In this document: positions 25,562 to 34,526 of the stretch, piece after piece | How the letters are laid out: each line of letters begins with the position of its first letter | Numbering within the stretch: position 1 is the first letter of the stretch | Assembly (NCBI GenBank): GCA_039821555.1 | Contig: JBCBNX010000017.1 | Span: 1 to 64,000, forward strand | Source of the DNA: Bacteroidota bacterium | GTDB lineage: Bacteria > Bacteroidota > Rhodothermia > Rhodothermales > Rubricoccaceae | Direction: 5' to 3' | Length of the DNA: 64,000 bases | Made by a program: the position numbers and the translations under genes | Notes under the pieces: model-generated | What the model saw: only the letters and a program-made list of their open reading frames with translations | The model's database searches: none | Told to the model about the DNA's origin: nothing

Positions 25562-25615
25562 TCGGATCAGCGCGTCAGGGGTCCCCTGACGTCAGTCCAG
25601 GTTGCGTCGAAACGC

Positions 25616-27265
25616 TTAGCGCACGATGGTCACGCGCTCGGTCAGGGTCGTCTCGCCCGCGGTCATGCGGTAGACGTAGACGCCGCTCGGGAGGTTGGCG
25701 GCATCGAAGGTGACCTGGTGGCTGCCGGCCGGGTAGGCGGCCTTGGCCAGCGTAGCGACCTCACGGCCGAGCATGTCGTAGACAGCGATGCTGACTTCCT
25801 CGGTCTGCGGGATCGTGAAGCCGATCTGCGTCGTGGCTGCGAACGGGTTCGGGAAGGCCGACTCGAGGCGGTAGGTGCCCACGAGCGTCTCCTGCTCCTC
25901 CGCGACCATGCCGCAGGTCATGATGCCGTAGCGGTCACAAACGCCCTGCGCGTTGGCCAACAGGCTCTCCTCGCTGGTGCCCGCCACGAGAGCGAAGACC
26001 TGCGTGACGGGGTCACCGCTGGCCGGGAGCGTGTACGGCCCCTGGCCCACGACCACAGCACGCTCCGCCTCACCCTCGGCGGGAGCGACCGGGCTTGTCA
26101 GCGCCGTGAACATGTCCTCGTCCGCGCCACCCGAATCGGTGGTGTAGCCACCGAGGGTCGAGCCCGGGAAGGCGGTCTCGTCAACGACGGCCATCACGCC
26201 GTAGTACTGCGCCATGTCGGCGTCGAAGACGTAGGCGAGGTTGTAGAGCCCGTTCCAACCACCGGAGTCGTTGGTGGAGGCGTCGTCACCGTCGTCCACG
26301 ATATCCCAGTCGGCGAAGATGCCGAAGTAGGCATTCTCGATGTCAGCGCCGGTCGTGCTGGCCACGGAGAGCTGCATGATGATGTGCGTGGAGAGGGGGC
26401 CATCAGCACCTTCAGGCGTACCAAAGGTGAGGTTGGTCACGGTGACGCCTGCGTCCGCGTTCGCGAACGATGCCTGCGCCGCCGGGTCGCGACCTTCGCT
26501 GACCGTACCCGTGAGCACCGTGCCGTTGCGGATGTACTCCGGCGTACCACCGTACGGGCTGCCGACCACGTTGCCGTCGATACCCACGAGGGCCGTGCCG
26601 ACAAACAGCGGGTTGAAGGCGCCGAACGTGAGCGGGAGCTCGCCCGCCGACGTCTGGCTGAACGCCGCCGTGGCGCCGAAGAAGCCGTCGTCGTAGACCG
26701 GCACGTTCCAGGTGGTAAGGGCCACTTCACCCACGCTGGGCTCGTCCGGGAACTCGACCGCGATCGAGGCTTCCTCCTCGAACTTCACGTCCGGCAGGAT
26801 CGACTTGTAGTCGCGGCGCGACAGGAACACGCCCGGGACCGAGCAGACGCTCTCGTCGCAGTCGCCGCCCATGTTGACGAGGGTCTCGCCCTCCTGGCCT
26901 TCGCGCTCGTCCATGTAGACGATGTAGGCAACGGCACCAGCAGCGGCGGCGTTCTCGGCCTTCGTCACGAAGGCGCAGGCACCACGGCTGATGAGGGCGA
27001 TGTTGCCGGCGATGTCGGCAGCGTTGTCGAAGGGCTGGCAGCCGTCGATAGTCGTGCCGTCTCCGGCAGGGCCGACGGACTGGACGAGGAGGTTGGGGCC
27101 GAAGGTGGCGCCGTTCTCGAACTGGACGCCGTAGTTCTGGGTTGCAGCGACGGCATACTCGTTGCCCGCGATCGTGAGGATCGCGTTGGTCTCGCCGACC
27201 ACCTGCGCCAGCGCAGCGCCCGGGACGAGCAGCATAGCCAGCAGAATGTAGCGAATAGACTTCAT
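25616..27265 (-). CDS. Secreted PA-domain protein with type IX sorting domain (paralogue B)
   Basis: ATG 27265 starts a signal peptide (MKSIRYILLAMLLVPGAALA); codons further upstream are not protein-like. The 549-residue protein matches paralogue A almost residue for residue in the first 150 residues (QVVGETNAILTIAGNEYAVA) and in the block YNLAYVFDADMAQYYGVMAV. It diverges between these blocks and at the C-terminus, where the sorting domain reads FPNPFAATTQIGF ... LPSGVYVYRMT ... TERVTIVR. Copy B lacks an extra Cys-containing stretch found before the sorting domain in copy A. It has its own terminator, so the two genes are separate transcription units. Confidence 0.82.
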   Translation of the reverse strand: MKSIRYILLAMLLVPGAALAQVVGETNAILTIAGNEYAVAATQNYGVQFENGATFGPNLLVQSVGPAGDGTTIDGCQPFDNAADIAGNIALISRGACAFVTKAENAAAAGAVAYIVYMDEREGQEGETLVNMGGDCDESVCSVPGVFLSRRDYKSILPDVKFEEEASIAVEFPDEPSVGEVALTTWNVPVYDDGFFGATAAFSQTSAGELPLTFGAFNPLFVGTALVGIDGNVVGSPYGGTPEYIRNGTVLTGTVSEGRDPAAQASFANADAGVTVTNLTFGTPEGADGPLSTHIIMQLSVASTTGADIENAYFGIFADWDIVDDGDDASTNDSGGWNGLYNLAYVFDADMAQYYGVMAVVDETAFPGSTLGGYTTDSGGADEDMFTALTSPVAPAEGEAERAVVVGQGPYTLPASGDPVTQVFALVAGTSEESLLANAQGVCDRYGIMTCGMVAEEQETLVGTYRLESAFPNPFAATTQIGFTIPQTEEVSIAVYDMLGREVATLAKAAYPAGSHQVTFDAANLPSGVYVYRMTAGETTLTERVTIVR

Positions 27266-27565
27266 GAGAAAGTCCGGTTGGTGTGTGAAAGACAGGGTTC
27301 CCCGGACCACACGGGAGCGCGCAGAAGAGAGCGCAGACCTAAGCTGGCTGGCTGGAGGCGGCTCGTGGAAGTGGCGGGTGGGGATGTGGCTTGGTGTAGC
27401 GCAGTGGTAAACGTACGCGAACAAGCGGGCGAAATCTAGCACGCCCCCCTGGCTTTTACAAGGTATCTCCCAGGTTCTCGCCTCCATCTCTAGGGTGAGC
27501 CGCACGCACGTGAGGCTCTTGTAGGGCCCAGGGTCCTGTTTTTCCTGGGAGAAAGATAGTCTCTT

Positions 27566-28804
27566 CTACATGCCGAGGGCGTCTAAAATAGCCCCGGCTA
27601 TGCTGGCTTTGCTTGCTTTAGGAAGAGCCTGCTGCGCCCCGTTGCGCCCCAGGAGCGTGACGCGGTTGGTACCGGTTCCAAAGCCTGCGCCCTCCTCGTT
27701 GGCGTAGTTGAGCACGATCCAGTCCAGGTGCTTGCGCTCGAGCTTGCCGCGGGCGTGGTCAAAGCCGTCCTGGGTTTCCAAGGCAAACCCCACCAGGAGT
27801 TGGCCGCGTCGCTTCTGCGCTCCGATGGCCGCCAGGATGTCGGGCGTCCGCCGCAGTCGCAGCACAACCTCCCCGGCTTCGTTGGTGGTCTCCGCTTCCT
27901 TCTTGCGCTTATGCGCGCTCGGTTCGGTGGGGGCGTAGTCAGCCACAGCCGCCGCCGCAACGACGAGGTCGGCCCCGCTATGTTGCATCGCGGCAGCGTA
28001 CATCTCGTCGGCGGTCGTGACATCGATGCGGGTCACATCGGGCGGCGTGGCGAGCGTGGTCGGACCGCTCACAAGCGTGACATCGGCACCGCGCTCCGCA
28101 GCGGCGGCGGCGAGCGCATAGCCCATCGTGCCCGTGGACGGATTCGAGAGAAAGCGCACCGGGTCGAGCGGCTCACGCGTCGGCCCCGCCGTCACGAGCA
28201 CGGTCTGGCCCGCGAGCGTCTGCGGGATTGCCTCGTCTTCGAGCTCGCCCAGCAGCGCCGCCACGTGCGCGGCGATAGCGTTCGGCTCGGGGAGGCGGCC
28301 CTGCCCGATGAGGCCGCTGGCGAGTTCGCCGTGCTCCGGGTCAAGGATGTGTACGCCGTCCTCGCGTAGGAGGCCCAGGTTGCGCTGCGTGGCCGGGTGC
28401 AGCCACATGTCGTGGTCCATCGCCGGGCAGACGAGCAGCGGGCATCGCGCCGAGAGCGCCGTCGCCGTGAGCATCGAGTCGCATACGCCGTGCGCGAGCT
28501 TGGAGAGCGTCGTGGCCGTGGCGGGCGCGACGACGAAGAGGTCGGCCCACAGTCCGAGGTGGACGTGCTTGGTCCACGACCCGGTGGCGTTCTCGGGGAA
28601 GATCTCGACGAGCACCTCGCGCTCGGAGAGGGTGCCCAGCGTGAGCGGTGTGATGAACCGCGCCGCGTCGCGCGTCATGAGCACCTGCACCTCGGCTCCG
28701 GCCTTCTTGAGGGCGCGGACGAGCTCCGCCGCCTTGTAGGCCGCGATGCTCCCCGTAACACCGAGGAGGAGGCGCTTACCCTTCAGGCTCTGGCCTTCGG
28801 TCAT
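27566..28804 (-). CDS. coaBC: Bifunctional phosphopantothenoylcysteine decarboxylase / phosphopantothenate-cysteine ligase
   Basis: This 412-residue enzyme performs two steps of coenzyme A synthesis in the cytoplasm. The N-terminal CoaC half (about 1-185) has the flavin-binding GVTGSIAAYKAAELVRALKK, a His in TKHVHLGL as catalytic base, and PAMDHDMW, equivalent to the PxMNxxMW substrate motif with Asp for Asn. The CoaB half (about 195-412) has VLVTAGPTREPLDPVRFLSN, the NPSTGTMGYALA nucleotide site and the KRKK loop. It is the last gene of the minus-strand run rpoZ-coaBC. The Asn-to-Asp change in PAMD deserves a check but occurs in natural homologues. Confidence 0.95.
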   Translation of the reverse strand: MTEGQSLKGKRLLLGVTGSIAAYKAAELVRALKKAGAEVQVLMTRDAARFITPLTLGTLSEREVLVEIFPENATGSWTKHVHLGLWADLFVVAPATATTLSKLAHGVCDSMLTATALSARCPLLVCPAMDHDMWLHPATQRNLGLLREDGVHILDPEHGELASGLIGQGRLPEPNAIAAHVAALLGELEDEAIPQTLAGQTVLVTAGPTREPLDPVRFLSNPSTGTMGYALAAAAAERGADVTLVSGPTTLATPPDVTRIDVTTADEMYAAAMQHSGADLVVAAAAVADYAPTEPSAHKRKKEAETTNEAGEVVLRLRRTPDILAAIGAQKRRGQLLVGFALETQDGFDHARGKLERKHLDWIVLNYANEEGAGFGTGTNRVTLLGRNGAQQALPKASKASIAGAILDALGM

Positions 28805-28861
28805 GGATCCCCTGTCGCGGCTTCAGCACCCTATCGATGACCCGGAACGCGTGACCGAGGA

Positions 28862-29161
28862 CTACTCCTCGATGTTCGGGTTGCGGAAGTAGATCTCCTC
28901 GTCGAGCATCTCGTCAGCGGCGAGGAGGCTGGCCTTTGCCTTCTTCTCGTACTCGACGGAGATACGTGCCTGGTCCTCGTTGCTGCGGAGTTCGTCCACG
29001 GCGTCGAGGCTGAGATCGTCGTAGTAGGCGAGCTTGGCGTCGAGCTCCTGCTTCACGCGGGCGTCGATCTGGCGGGCGCGCTTGGCGAGGACGACCACGG
29101 ACTCGTAGAGATTGCCTGTCTTGGTGGCGAGTTCGGTCGTGTCGAGGGTCTTGAGCGACAT
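28862..29161 (-). CDS. rpoZ: RNA polymerase omega subunit
   Basis: This 99-residue protein has the Bacteroidota-type omega pattern: LATKTGNLYESVVVLAKRARQI near the start, then a charged helix and an acidic C-terminus (DEMLDEEIYFRNP). Omega binds the beta-prime subunit and aids polymerase assembly and ppGpp sensing. The gene lies between gmk (29 bp) and coaBC (57 bp), the arrangement common in many bacteria. Confidence 0.88.
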   Translation of the reverse strand: MSLKTLDTTELATKTGNLYESVVVLAKRARQIDARVKQELDAKLAYYDDLSLDAVDELRSNEDQARISVEYEKKAKASLLAADEMLDEEIYFRNPNIEE

Positions 29162-29190
29162 AGTCGGAGTTGCGTTGAAATGCAGCAGGT

Positions 29191-29748
29191 TCAGCCGCCC
29201 AGAAACGTGCCTACCAGGCCGAGGGTTTCCGTGACGGCAGCGTCGAGGTCGTCGTTGATGACGATGTGGTCGAAGCTATCGGCGTAGCCAAGTTCGAGCT
29301 CGGCGCGTTCGAGGCGGACGCGGAGCGTTTCGGGTGTCTCCGTGGCGCGGCGGCTGAGGCGCTCGGCGAGCACCTGCAGCGACGGCGGGCGTACGAAGAG
29401 CGTGAGTGCCTGCGCGTCGTAGAGCCGCTTCACGTTGAGCGCCCCCTTGACGTCGATGTCGAGCAGCACGCCGCCCTCCGATGCCCGACGCTCGACCTCG
29501 GCGCGCAGCGTGCCGTAGAAGCGCCCCGGGTAGACCTCCTCGTGTTCGAGGAAGGCGCCGGTCTTGATGCGAGCCCGGAACGCGTGCTCGGTGAGGAAGA
29601 CGTAGTCCACGCCGTCGATTTCGCCGGGGCGCGGGGGGCGCGTAGTGGCGGAGACCGAGAACGAGAGCTGCGGGTAGGCCGCCAGCACCCGGCGGGCGAT
29701 GGTGGTCTTGCCCGAGCCGCTCGGGGCCGTGAGGACGATCAGCTTCAT
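29191..29748 (-). CDS. gmk: Guanylate kinase
   Basis: The 185-residue enzyme phosphorylates GMP to GDP. It has the P-loop APSGSGKTT (about residues 8-16), the GMP-binding SATTRPPRPGEIDGVDYVF and the FLEHEEVYPGRFYGT region. ATG 29748 is chosen because the P-loop then falls at the normal distance; the frame runs further upstream without homology. It is in the usual yicC-gmk-rpoZ order. Confidence 0.95.
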   Translation of the reverse strand: MKLIVLTAPSGSGKTTIARRVLAAYPQLSFSVSATTRPPRPGEIDGVDYVFLTEHAFRARIKTGAFLEHEEVYPGRFYGTLRAEVERRASEGGVLLDIDVKGALNVKRLYDAQALTLFVRPPSLQVLAERLSRRATETPETLRVRLERAELELGYADSFDHIVINDDLDAAVTETLGLVGTFLGG

Positions 29749-29828
29749 GCGTGAAGGTCGCAGCGAGAACGTAGGGGAGGCGTGCAGTCTACGCGTGGCA
29801 CAGCGCGGCTTTACGCTACGTTTTGGCT

Positions 29829-30704
29829 CTATACGACGTTTTGGACTTGTTCTCGAATCTTCTCCAGCTCCTCCTTCATGGTCACGGCGCGCGCCGCCAT
29901 CTCGGCGTCGTTGGCCTTCGAGGCGATGGTGTTGATCTCGCGGTTGAACTCCTGCGCGAGGAAGTTGAGTCGTCGCCCGACGGCCTCGTCGGAGGCGAGC
30001 GCGGCGCGGAAGCCGGCCAGGTGCGAGTGCAGCCGGACGCACTCCTCGGTCACGTCGAGCTTGTCGGCGAGGATGGCGATCTCAGTCTCCAGGCGGTCTG
30101 GGTTGAGGCGGTCGTCGGCGAGCAGTTCAGCGAGGCGCGTGCGCAGCGTGGCCTGGTGCTCCCCGACGCGCTGGGGCGCGCGCACCTCCACAGCCTGCAA
30201 CTCGGCTTCGATTACATCGGCGCGGGCAGCGAGGTCGACGCGGAGCGCTTCGCCTTCCCGGCGGCGCATCGCTTCGAGGGCAGCGGCTGCGTCTTCGAGC
30301 GCCTGCTGTGTGGCAGCCCAGGCTGTCTCGTCGGCCGCGTCGCTCTCGTCGGGGACGAGGACGTCGTTGAAGCGGAGCAACTGGTCGAGTGTGATCGGCG
30401 CATCGAGCCCTGTTGCTTGGTGGAGGTCGCGCAGGAGCGCGGCGTAGCCCTGGGCTGCGGCCACGTTGACCTTGAGGGGAGCCTCGGTGGTCGCCTGCTG
30501 GAGCGTGATCGAGGCGGTGACCTTGCCGCGCTGGAGACGGTCGCGGAGGCCGTTGCGGATCTGGTCCTCGTAGGCCCCGAGCGCCCGCGGGCCGCGCACC
30601 GTCACTTCGCAGAAGCGCCCGTTCACGGAGCGTAGTTCGACGGTCACTTCGGTCTGCTCGACGCGGGCGGTGCCGCGGCCGAAGCCGGTCATGCTCTCAA
30701 GCAT
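29829..30704 (-). CDS. yicC: YicC-family endoribonuclease-like protein
   Basis: This 291-residue protein starts MLESMTGFGRGTA, the near-invariant YicC opening. It has RSVNGRFCEVTVRGP and the C-terminal REINTIASKANDAEMAARAV, followed by a helix ending VQNVV. The family is linked to RNA turnover. ATG 30704 is used; ATG 30692 is also possible. The gene is followed by gmk 80 bp downstream. That gap contains two copies of CGTTTTGG (about 29818 and 29840) of no known meaning. Confidence 0.92.
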   Translation of the reverse strand: MLESMTGFGRGTARVEQTEVTVELRSVNGRFCEVTVRGPRALGAYEDQIRNGLRDRLQRGKVTASITLQQATTEAPLKVNVAAAQGYAALLRDLHQATGLDAPITLDQLLRFNDVLVPDESDAADETAWAATQQALEDAAAALEAMRRREGEALRVDLAARADVIEAELQAVEVRAPQRVGEHQATLRTRLAELLADDRLNPDRLETEIAILADKLDVTEECVRLHSHLAGFRAALASDEAVGRRLNFLAQEFNREINTIASKANDAEMAARAVTMKEELEKIREQVQNVV

Positions 30705-30742
30705 CGGGGGGCAAGCGGGTGGGTGGGGGGAAGCCGCTACAG

Positions 30743-30773
30743 AAAAAGGCTGGCACCGGAGGGCACCAGCCTT
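30743..30773 (-). terminator. Rho-independent terminator after tRNA-Ser
   Basis: On the minus strand AAGGCTGG (30773-30766) pairs with CCAGCCTT (30753-30746), with GC pairs inside and a TTTTT tract to 30743. It lies about 90 bp past the tRNA 3' end and just upstream of yicC. It separates the tRNA from that gene. Confidence 0.8.
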
Positions 30774-30864
30774 GTACTCTGGTTGAACCGAAGCCGGGTC
30801 GAGGGAGGCGCAACCAGCCCGCAAGGACGCTGGAACGAGGCTCGACACAGACCTCAGAAAAAAG

Positions 30865-30954
30865 CGGAGAGAGAGGGATTCGAACCCTCGGTACCGGGAT
30901 AACCGGCACACTCGCTTTCCAGGCGAGCCCCTTCAACCACTCGGGCACCTCTCC
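30865..30954 (-). tRNA. tRNA-Ser (anticodon GGA)
   Basis: This is a 90-nt class II tRNA. The acceptor GGAGAGG (30954-30948) pairs with TCTCTCC (30872-30866), with G as discriminator. The anticodon loop CTGGAAA has GGA at 30920-30918. A long variable arm (GTGCCGGTTATCCCGGTAC) and the T-loop TTCGAAT complete the cloverleaf. The 3' CCA is not encoded. It reads UCC and UCU serine codons. Confidence 0.95.
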
Positions 30955-31034
30955 GGGAGCGGGGAGTCTGAAATATGAGCGCGCCCCGCTGCGATTCCTA
31001 GTGTAGATCCTTCAAAAAGCGGGCTGGCGCTTCG

Positions 31035-31604
31035 CTACACCGTCATGATGTCGACTTCCTTTTTGTCGGCCATCGCGTCGATCTTGCCGACGTACTCGTC
31101 GGTGGCTTTCTGAAGCCGGTCCTCGGCTTCGTAGCGCATGTCTTCGGACAGGCTCTCGGCCTTGAACGTCTTGCCGATCTGGTCCTTCGCGCCGCGCCGC
31201 ACGTTGCGCACGGCGATCTTGGCGTCCTCCGCCTTCGAGCGGGCCTGCTTGGTGAGGTCGCGGCGACGCTCCTCCGTGAGCGGCGGGATCGCGATGCGGA
31301 TCAGCACGCCGTCGTTGGTCGGGTTGAGGCCGAGGTTGGCCTGCATGATCCCCCGCTCGATAGGGCCGAGCATCGACTTGTCCCACGGCTGGATCACGAT
31401 CAGGTCCGACTGCGGCGCGTTGATCGTGGCGACCTGGTTGAGCGGCATCTGCGAGCCGTAGGCGTCCACACGCACGTCCTCGACCATCGCGGGGTTGGCG
31501 CGGCCCGCGCGGATGTGCCCGAGCTCGTGCGCGAGGTGCTCGATGGACTTCTGCATCCCATCGCGTGCCTCTTCGAGGATGAGTTGGAAGTGTTCGTCGA
31601 TCAT
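31035..31604 (-). CDS. frr: Ribosome recycling factor
   Basis: The 189-residue factor splits post-termination ribosomes with EF-G. Family marks are ELGHIRAGRANPAMVEDV, LNQVATINAPQSDLIVIQPWD, PPLTEERRRDL and the three-helix bundle ending KKEVDIMTV. ATG 31604 is the conserved start. It follows pyrH by 77 bp, a gap occupied by an octamer array, and belongs to the rplM-rpsI-rpsB-tsf-pyrH-frr block. Confidence 0.96.
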   Translation of the reverse strand: MIDEHFQLILEEARDGMQKSIEHLAHELGHIRAGRANPAMVEDVRVDAYGSQMPLNQVATINAPQSDLIVIQPWDKSMLGPIERGIMQANLGLNPTNDGVLIRIAIPPLTEERRRDLTKQARSKAEDAKIAVRNVRRGAKDQIGKTFKAESLSEDMRYEAEDRLQKATDEYVGKIDAMADKKEVDIMTV

Positions 31605-31617
31605 GACAAGGGGAGAG

Positions 31618-31649
31618 GTGTGAAGGTAAGAACGTCTGAAAGTATGAAC
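31618..31649 (-). repeat. Four degenerate tandem octamers upstream of frr
   Basis: On the plus strand four adjoining 8-bp units fit GTNTGAAN (for example GTGTGAAG and GTCTGAAA), reading CTTCACAC-like in the mRNA. They end 14 bp before the frr ATG. The same unit occurs upstream of ychF at 42561-42592. Confidence 0.65.
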
Positions 31650-31681
31650 GGCGTGGCGCGCTGCTTTGTCGAAGTGCACCG

Positions 31682-32446
31682 CTACACGGCCGTACTCGCA
31701 AACGTTGGCTCGTCGGCGGTCCAGTGGACGAGCGTGCCGACGGGCTCGCCCCGGAGCGTGCGGAGCAGGTTGCCGGGCTTGGTGCCGTCGAAGACCATCA
31801 GCGGGAGGCTCGACTCCTTCGCCATCGTGATCGCGGTCATGTCCATCACGCGGAGGTTGCGGCGAAGCACCTCGTCGCCCCCGATCGTGGCGAAGCGGCG
31901 CGCGTCGGCGTCCTTCTCGGGGTCAGCCGTGTAGACGCCGTCGACCTTCGTGGCTTTGAGGATCACCTCGGCGTCCACCTCGGCAGCGCGGAGGCTCGCG
32001 GCGGTGTCCGTCGAGAAGTAGGGGTGCCCGGTGCCCGCGCCGAAGATGACCACGCGGCCCTTTTCGAGGTGGCGTACGGCGCGGCGGCGGATGAACGGCT
32101 CGGCGATGGTGTCCATCTCAATGGCCGACATCAGGCGCGTGTCGAGGTCCTGCTGCTCCAGCGCGTCCTGGAGCGCCATCGCGTTGATCATCGTCGCGAG
32201 CATGCCCATGTAGTCGGCGTGGGCGCGGCTGGCCATGTGACGCCCGGCGGGCGAGACGCCCCGGAAGATGTTGCCACCGCCGATCACGATGGCGATCTCA
32301 GCCCCCACGTGGACCGCCTGCTTGACCTCGGCGGCATAGTGGTCGAGCACGTCGGGGTCGATGCCGAAGGCCTTGTCGCCGAGGAGCGCCTCGCCGCTGA
32401 ACTTGAGGAGCACGCGGCGATAGCGGAGGGCAGGGGCGTCAGACAT
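31682..32446 (-). CDS. pyrH: UMP kinase
   Basis: The 254-residue bacterial UMP kinase makes UDP for pyrimidine and cell-wall synthesis. It shows the amino-acid-kinase motifs YRRVLLKFSGEALLG, IVIGGGNIFRGV, the GTGHPYFSTDTAASLRA nucleotide loop and KATKVDGVYTADPEKD. It is in the usual tsf-pyrH-frr order, with a hairpin terminator between tsf and pyrH. It carries a slightly longer C-terminal tail than E. coli PyrH. Confidence 0.96.
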   Translation of the reverse strand: MSDAPALRYRRVLLKFSGEALLGDKAFGIDPDVLDHYAAEVKQAVHVGAEIAIVIGGGNIFRGVSPAGRHMASRAHADYMGMLATMINAMALQDALEQQDLDTRLMSAIEMDTIAEPFIRRRAVRHLEKGRVVIFGAGTGHPYFSTDTAASLRAAEVDAEVILKATKVDGVYTADPEKDADARRFATIGGDEVLRRNLRVMDMTAITMAKESSLPLMVFDGTKPGNLLRTLRGEPVGTLVHWTADEPTFASTAV

Positions 32447-32510
32447 GGTGCGGGGCGGACGAGGAGAAGGGCGGAGGGAAGGTACGGTGGAGGGGCCCCC
32501 TGTCTAGCAA

Positions 32511-32545
32511 GAAGGCGCCTCAGCTTGTCAGCCGAAGCGCCTCCT
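32511..32545 (-). terminator. Hairpin between tsf and pyrH
   Basis: On the minus strand AGGCGCTTC (32542-32534) pairs with GAGGCGCCT (32521-32513) with one G-T pair, then TCTTG. It lies in the gap after the tsf stop and may cause partial termination or protect the 3' end. Confidence 0.55.
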
Positions 32546-32561
32546 TGCGGGGGGATTCGCG

Positions 32562-33389
32562 TTACGCGCCGAGCGCGAAGCGGACGTAGCCGATCACACC
32601 GGCCTCGCTCTTCTTGAGCATGTCCTTGACGGTCATGGACGAGTCCTTGACGAAGGGCTGCTCGACGAGCACGTTGTCCTTGAAGTAGCGTTCCAGCTTG
32701 CCCGTCGCGATGCGGTCGACGATCTGCTCGGGCTTGCCTTCGTTGATCGCCAGCTCGCGGCCGATCTCGAGCTCCTTCTGCTTGACCTCCTCGGGCACGT
32801 CGTCGCGGGTGGCAGCGATCGGGTTCATCGCGGCGACCTGCATCGCGACGTCGCGGCCGGTGTCCTGCACGCCGTTCGAGCCGGTCATCTGCACGAGCAC
32901 GCCGAGCTTGGCGCCGGGGTGGACGTAGGCGACGACTTCGCCGTTGTCGGCGCTCATCAGCGCGTAGCGGCTGACCTCGATCTTCTCGCCGATCTTGCCG
33001 GTCATCTCGGTCTGCGCGGCCTCCACGGTCTGGCCGTCGAGGTCGAGCGCGCGGAGGGCGGCGAGGTCAGCGGGACGCTCGGCGAGGGCCAGCACCGCGA
33101 TGCGGTCGGCAAACGCGACGAACTCCTCGTTGCGGGCCACGAAGTCGGTCTCGGAGTTGACCTCCACGATCACGCCGGTGGTGCGGTCGTCGGCGAGGGC
33201 CGTGGCGATGACGCCCTCGGTGGCGTCGCGGTCGGCGCGCTTGGCGGCGACCTTCTGGCCCTTCTTGCGGAGAATCTCCACGGCCTTCTCGAAGTCGCCG
33301 TCGGCCTCCACGAGGGCCTTCTTGCAGTCCATCATGCCAACGCCGGTGGCGTCGCGGAGTCGTTTTACGTCAGCAGCTTTGATGCTCAT
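32562..33389 (-). CDS. tsf: Elongation factor Ts
   Basis: The 275-residue factor recharges EF-Tu with GTP. It opens with IKAADVKRLRDATGVGMMDC and KKAL, the diagnostic UBA-like N-terminal domain. It continues with VEVNSETDFVARNEEF and a C-terminal VLVEQPFVKDSSMTV. ATG 33389 is the conserved start. It is in the rpsB-tsf pair, though with a 183-bp gap containing a GC-rich hairpin. Confidence 0.96.
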   Translation of the reverse strand: MSIKAADVKRLRDATGVGMMDCKKALVEADGDFEKAVEILRKKGQKVAAKRADRDATEGVIATALADDRTTGVIVEVNSETDFVARNEEFVAFADRIAVLALAERPADLAALRALDLDGQTVEAAQTEMTGKIGEKIEVSRYALMSADNGEVVAYVHPGAKLGVLVQMTGSNGVQDTGRDVAMQVAAMNPIAATRDDVPEEVKQKELEIGRELAINEGKPEQIVDRIATGKLERYFKDNVLVEQPFVKDSSMTVKDMLKKSEAGVIGYVRFALGA

Positions 33390-33520
33390 GAGTATCGTAC
33401 GTCGGTTTAAATGTGGGGCGGGTATAGCGGTTGGGGTACGCACCGCCCGTCGGCGGGTTTTGGCGCGCGGCGGGGAGAACGTGTGAAAGGGCTTCCTGCC
33501 GCAGGTTGTAGGCAGACGAA

Positions 33521-33549
33521 GGGGGCGGCTCGCATCGCGGACCGCCCCC
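33521..33549 (-). terminator. GC-rich hairpin between rpsB and tsf
   Basis: GGGGGCGG (33521-33528) and CCGCCCCC (33542-33549) form a perfect 8-bp stem. On the minus strand it is followed by TTCGTCT, a weak T-tract. It is placed 24 bp after the rpsB stop and is a likely terminator or attenuator. Confidence 0.5.
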
Positions 33550-33572
33550 GGGAGTATGCTGGGAGAGTGGGC

Positions 33573-34343
33573 CTAGGCGTCGGCGGTGGCTTCCTCCTGC
33601 TCAGCGGCGTCTTGGGCGCGCTTCTGGGCTTCGGCGGACTCCTCGGCCCGCTTCAGCTCGCTCGCCTTGCGGCCTTCCATCACGGCGTCCGCGATGGTGC
33701 GCGTGGCGAGCTGGATGGACTTCATCGCATCGTCGTTGGCCGGGACCGGGAAGTCCACGAGGTCAGGATCGACGTTCGTGTCCACCATCGCGATGACGGG
33801 GATGCCGAGCTTGCGGGCCTCATCCACGGCGATGTGCTCGCGGCGGATGTCGACGATGAAGATGGCGCCGGGCAGGCGGCCCATCTGGGCGATGCCACCG
33901 AGCACACGGTCGAGCTTCTCGGTCTCGCGGCGGCGCATGAGCCGCTCCTTCTTCTTGAGCTGCTGGAAGGTGCCGTCCTGCTCCTGGCGCTGAAGCGTCT
34001 CCATCCGGCGGATCGACTTTCGCATCGTCTGGAAGTTGGTCATCATGCCGCCGAGCCAGCGATCCGCCACGAAGGGCATGCCGCAGCGCTCCGCCTCGGT
34101 CTTGATGATCTCCTGCGCCTGCTTCTTGGTGCCGACGAAGAGGATGTCTTTGCCGCGCCCGGCGAAGCGGGCGGCCGCGTTGGCAGCCTCGTCCAGCATC
34201 GCCTGCGTCTGCTTGAGGTCGATGATGTGAATGCCGTTGCGCTCCATGAAGATGTAGGACTTCATCTTCGGATTCCACCGGCTGGTCAGGTGACCAAAGT
34301 GGGAGCCTGCGCGCAGCAGGTCTTCGAGGGATACTCGTGCCAT
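33573..34343 (-). CDS. rpsB: 30S ribosomal protein S2
   Basis: The 256-residue protein begins MARVSLEDLLRAGSHFGHLT. It contains RWNPKMKSYIFMERNGIHII, RWLGGMMTNF and IAMVDTNVDPD, all S2 hallmarks. An Ala/Glu-rich C-terminal tail of about 30 residues is typical of the group. It follows rpsI after a 183-bp gap holding an inverted heptamer array (34452-34519), an unusual feature that might control rpsB-tsf expression. Confidence 0.97.
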   Translation of the reverse strand: MARVSLEDLLRAGSHFGHLTSRWNPKMKSYIFMERNGIHIIDLKQTQAMLDEAANAAARFAGRGKDILFVGTKKQAQEIIKTEAERCGMPFVADRWLGGMMTNFQTMRKSIRRMETLQRQEQDGTFQQLKKKERLMRRRETEKLDRVLGGIAQMGRLPGAIFIVDIRREHIAVDEARKLGIPVIAMVDTNVDPDLVDFPVPANDDAMKSIQLATRTIADAVMEGRKASELKRAEESAEAQKRAQDAAEQEEATADA

Positions 34344-34451
34344 GGGTCGTGTCGGGTTGGGCCACCCCCGCTGTCACGCGCCGCCTGCGATCCGGACCGA
34401 CGCTCGGCCCGGACACCCGCTGCGGCATCGAGCGGAGTGAGGGATGAGGAG

Positions 34452-34519
34452 AGTGACAGGTGCCAAGAAGCACGTGACAAGAGGCAACTCTTGCTGCGTG
34501 ACACTTGGCTCTCGCCACT
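34452..34519. repeat. Facing heptamer arrays forming a long hairpin between rpsI and rpsB
   Basis: Five tandem 7-bp units with consensus NGWRNCA (for example AGTGACA and GGTGCCA) run from 34452 to 34486. They are met by a mirror array to 34519. Stem elements AGTG/CACT, GCCAAG/CTTGGC, CACG/CGTG and CAAGAG/CTCTTG are symmetrically spaced around the loop GCAA (34484-34487). No T-tract follows in either direction. Confidence 0.6.
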
Positions 34520-34526
34520 GAAGCGT

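Noticed and set aside
29818..29848. Two copies of CGTTTTGG between gmk and yicC as an operator pair
   Set aside because: Only two short copies, one overlapping the yicC stop region. This is not distinguishable from chance.
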